Shown here piece after piece: positions 61,834 to 64,000 of a DNA stretch of 64,000 nt. The notes under the pieces are model-generated. The model was not told where the DNA came from, searched no databases, and saw only the letters and a list, made by a program, of their open reading frames with translations. Made by a program: the position numbers and the translations under genes. Positions within the stretch are counted from its first letter, which is position 1, and every line of letters begins with the position of its first letter. The stretch lies in contig JABSRN010000008.1 of the NCBI GenBank assembly GCA_013214025.1, positions 115,208 to 179,207 on the forward strand, written 5' to 3'. The DNA is from Polyangiaceae bacterium (GTDB lineage Bacteria; Myxococcota_A; Polyangia; Polyangiales; Polyangiaceae).

Positions 61834-62760
61834 ATGTGGGATGGCGATCCCGTTAGCAAGACAGTGCAGCTCAGCACAGGTTCGATTCTCGTGGCGGGCG
61901 TGCTGCTCGTTGGCTGTGGTGCTCGGACTGCACTGGACGGTCCGGGCTTGGGATTCGAATGCGAGCGTACAGCGGCTGGTGGGGCGGCTGTACGCAGCGC
62001 CCCATGCGAGCAGTTCCCATAACTGCGAGGTGCGTGCTGACAATGGGGCGGTCGACTGCTGGGGGGCGAACGGGGCCGGGCAGCGGACTGTTCCCGAGCG
62101 GGCCGGGGCCTTCTATCCCGTGAATTCCGGCGAGAGTCACAGCTGTGGAATATTACTCGACGGTCGGACGGCGGTTTGTTGGGGCTACGACTCTGACAAT
62201 CGCTCATCGCCTCCGGCCGACGTTGAGTTTCGGTCTGTCAGCGCAGGTGTCTACAACGCGTGTGGCGTTCGAGTCTGTGAGCCGCGGCGGCGGCTTAGCT
62301 TGCGGCGTTCGATTGGACGATGCCACTGTGATGTGTCGGGGCTTCGAGGACTATGGCCAGGTGTCTGGGGCGCCAGCTATCCGCGATGTGCTTGGAGTCA
62401 GCTCCGGAGGCTTGGATCGCTGCGGAGCGGACCGATCTGGCGGGGTGTTTTGTTGGGGGAATGACTATTGGGGCCAAGCGTTCCCCGATTCTATTCGTGG
62501 CGTGGCCGCAGGGGCAGCACACCCCTATGCCGTGAATGGCGATGACGTGCTTTCGTGTTGGGGCGACGTTGTAGGGCTGGTGGATCTGCCGGAGAACATC
62601 CTATTCGCGTCAGTCGCAGTAGGCACGACCTACAGCTGCGGGCGGCGCCATTGAGTCCGGACGCGGCAGGGTGCGTTGTTGGGGGGACAGCGATTGTGTT
62701 GGGGCAGCGTTCGATACAACCCAGCAGCCTTCTGATAGGCCGTGTTGTCGCGGCCTTGGC
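61834..62760 (+). pseudogene. RCC1-repeat lipoprotein, several frameshifts
   Basis: Starts with an export signal and lipobox (LLVGC) then GARTALDG, a front end common in Myxococcota RCC1 lipoproteins. RCC1-like repeats with C-W-G (NGAVDCWGANGAGQRTV, TAVCWGYDSD, GGVFCWGNDYWGQAF, RVRCWGDSD) are spread over three frames; breaks fall near 61980, 62280 and 62650. The last repeat is followed by a stop near 62760. RCC1 propellers in secreted bacterial proteins bind partners or matrix; here the frame is not intact. Confidence 0.65.
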
Positions 62761-62940
62761 GGCTAGCATGGCTGGAGTCAAAGATTTGACGCCAGCCGCA
62801 TGGGGGGGCGTGAGCGAGCGCCTTGACCCGTGGACTACTCCCCCCCACATCCGTCACAGGTTAATGTTGCGGATTTTTACTTGCGCTGTTGTGCTGCTGC
62901 GGCACAATGAGGGCTCACAGATCCCTGTGGGGGGGGGCCA

Positions 62941-64000
62941 ATGCTTCGAAGTGTAGAGGAGTTGCTCGACCGCTATGCGGCCGGCCAGCGGCGATTTCGG
63001 TCGGTTCAATTGAGCGCGGCCAGTTTGCCTGGGAGCGAATTATCTAATGCAGACTTTACCGGTGCGACGTTTCGTCGCGCGGATTTGCGCGAGGTAGATT
63101 TTACAGGGACCGTCTTGCGTCGCGCGTCGCTGCGTGGAGCCAATCTGTTGGACGCCAATCTGGGAGGCGCCGATCTGGGAGGCGCGGATTTACGCGATAC
63201 CACCCTGACGGGAGCGGATCTGAGTCGGGTGGATGCACGCTGCGCTGAACTGAGCTTTTCGAGGCTCCGGCACGCGGATTTGGTGGGGGCCGACTTGCGG
63301 GATGTGAATTTCCGACAAGCAGATCTGCGACGGGCGAACTTAGCGGAAGCCAACTTGGTGGGAGCCAATCTTGAGGGCGTCACCTTGGATGGTGCCGATG
63401 TGCAAGGTGCGCAAATTGATTTGGATGCCCTGCGGAGCGCGCGCTTGGTCTTGCTTTCCGCGCGATGGTCTTCACTCTTGGTGGAAGGCACAGTCCTGAG
63501 CCGCGAGGACGTGGAGTTTGGAGAAAGCCAGCCCTTCGATTTAGAGCAGCCTCTTCGCTTTAGTTTTCGTGCGCGCGGCCTTACGGGTACGGGCATTGAT
63601 GCGCTCAATCGGGCGCTCCGTCACGCCTCCCGGGCCAGCAAATCCGACCTGATGACCGTCAATTTTGGTGGGCGCTGGGGAGAAGACGCTGAGTCGGCGA
63701 TTGATTCACGAGCCCGGAATCCTGAGGATGCCTGTCTGGGTTTGGTGTTTTATGTGTTGGCTTGGCGTCTGCAACAGCGGCGTTTAGCCGGGCAGCGAGA
63801 CGGAGATCGGCCGTTGGTTCTCAGCGGGACCCCTGGATTGGACTCTCAGTGCGAATTGGTGGATGCGCTCAGTCGACTTGAGTTGCGACGTGTGGAGTTT
63901 CGTACACCGCACGACAAGCAGGTGTTCTTGCAACGCGCCGGTGCCCTATTGTGTAGCGCGAACATCGCTGGCTATCGCAGCTTGGGGGGGGGGCTGGGGG
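62941..64000 (+). CDS. pentapeptide-repeat protein, truncated at the window end
   Basis: The frame opens at ATG 62941 (upstream GGGGG runs) and remains open to the end of the window, 353 codons. Residues about 20-165 are pentapeptide repeats of the A(D/N)LxG/R type (ADFTGATFRRADLREVDFTG, ADLVGADLRDVNFRQADLRRANL), which fold into a right-handed quadrilateral beta-helix. Residues 170-353 form another domain (DALNRALRHASRASKSDLMTVNFGG, PLVLSGTPGLDSQCELVDAL) that is not recognised. The protein is larger than DNA-mimic Qnr-type proteins and may use the helix as a stalk. A minus-strand open frame over the repeats is its mirror. Confidence 0.8.
   Translation, partial: MLRSVEELLDRYAAGQRRFRSVQLSAASLPGSELSNADFTGATFRRADLREVDFTGTVLRRASLRGANLLDANLGGADLGGADLRDTTLTGADLSRVDARCAELSFSRLRHADLVGADLRDVNFRQADLRRANLAEANLVGANLEGVTLDGADVQGAQIDLDALRSARLVLLSARWSSLLVEGTVLSREDVEFGESQPFDLEQPLRFSFRARGLTGTGIDALNRALRHASRASKSDLMTVNFGGRWGEDAESAIDSRARNPEDACLGLVFYVLAWRLQQRRLAGQRDGDRPLVLSGTPGLDSQCELVDALSRLELRRVEFRTPHDKQVFLQRAGALLCSANIAGYRSLGGGLG

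Noticed and set aside
63006..63608. 200-residue Arg/Ser/Ala-rich open frame on the minus strand
   Set aside because: It is the antisense mirror of the pentapeptide repeats of the plus-strand gene; composition is repetitive and no start signal exists.
1..64000. tRNA, rRNA or riboswitch genes
   Set aside because: No cloverleaf with a GTTCGA-type T-loop, no conserved rRNA segment and no recognised riboswitch core was found by eye; a covariance-model search would be needed to exclude them.

Overview
The window is GC-rich, densely coded DNA from what is most probably a member of the Myxococcota (former Deltaproteobacteria). The pointers are many short-lipobox lipoproteins with Asp/Ser/Gly-rich linkers, an RCC1-repeat lipoprotein beginning GCGARTALD, a MopE-like D-x-D-G-D-G segment, a eukaryotic-type Ser/Thr kinase, a TetR regulator with a histone-H1-like tail, and a cytochrome oxidase cluster surrounded by lipoprotein cytochromes c. 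The assignment rests on gene style only. No rRNA, tRNA or CRISPR array was recognised.

Layout. 0-2 kb: epimerase-fold protein and a sugar nucleotidyltransferase. 2.2-7.1 kb: an acyl-CoA pathway set (class III CoA-transferase and SDR, terminator, then HMG-CoA-synthase-like/DUF35 fusion and acyl-CoA dehydrogenase). 7.3-15 kb: Ser/Thr kinase, a frameshifted radical SAM gene, glycosyltransferase, a large membrane sulfatase-fold protein, PpnP and a Sel1-repeat protein. 15-27.8 kb: extracytoplasmic proteins (esterase-like protein lacking its serine, thioredoxin/NHL lipoprotein, beta-propeller/heme protein), regulators (XRE-cupin with a 36-bp palindromic operator, TetR with H1-like tail), a NUDIX hydrolase and an M48-like protein without its zinc ligands. 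28.4-35 kb: an aa3-type cytochrome oxidase operon with a 52-residue membrane protein, two subunit-III paralogues and three cytochrome c genes. 35-45.8 kb: SF1 helicase, glycosyltransferase, small conserved proteins, a frameshifted YHS gene, a YciI/sigma-factor gene pair destroyed by an IS3-type remnant, a radical SAM gene and an unknown-plus-lipoprotein pair.

45.9-55.3 kb is the most coherent and least familiar region. It has a WecB-type 2-epimerase, a processive membrane GT2 synthase, a Tat-exported toroid-like protein, a collagen-like (Gly-Pro-Pro) envelope protein, a YaiO-like outer-membrane barrel, an NAD-dependent 4,6-dehydratase-like enzyme, a WbpD/WlbB-like acetyltransferase and a second toroid-like protein. 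Together they read as a synthase-dependent exopolysaccharide system: precursor synthesis, polymerisation and inner-membrane export, periplasmic tailoring, outer-membrane passage. 55.4-62 kb: PAS protein and metallo-hydrolase, a minus-strand set (B12-type radical SAM/TPR, PLP enzyme, DksA-type zinc finger), peroxiredoxin and Fe/Mn superoxide dismutase. 61.8-64 kb: a frameshifted RCC1-repeat lipoprotein and a pentapeptide-repeat protein that runs off the window.

Several genes carry single frameshifts (near 8.8, 16.6, 41.16, 61.98, 62.28 and 62.65 kb) and the window ends in long G runs. Some of these breaks could be sequencing errors; only the glyoxalase-like gene also has an in-frame stop.
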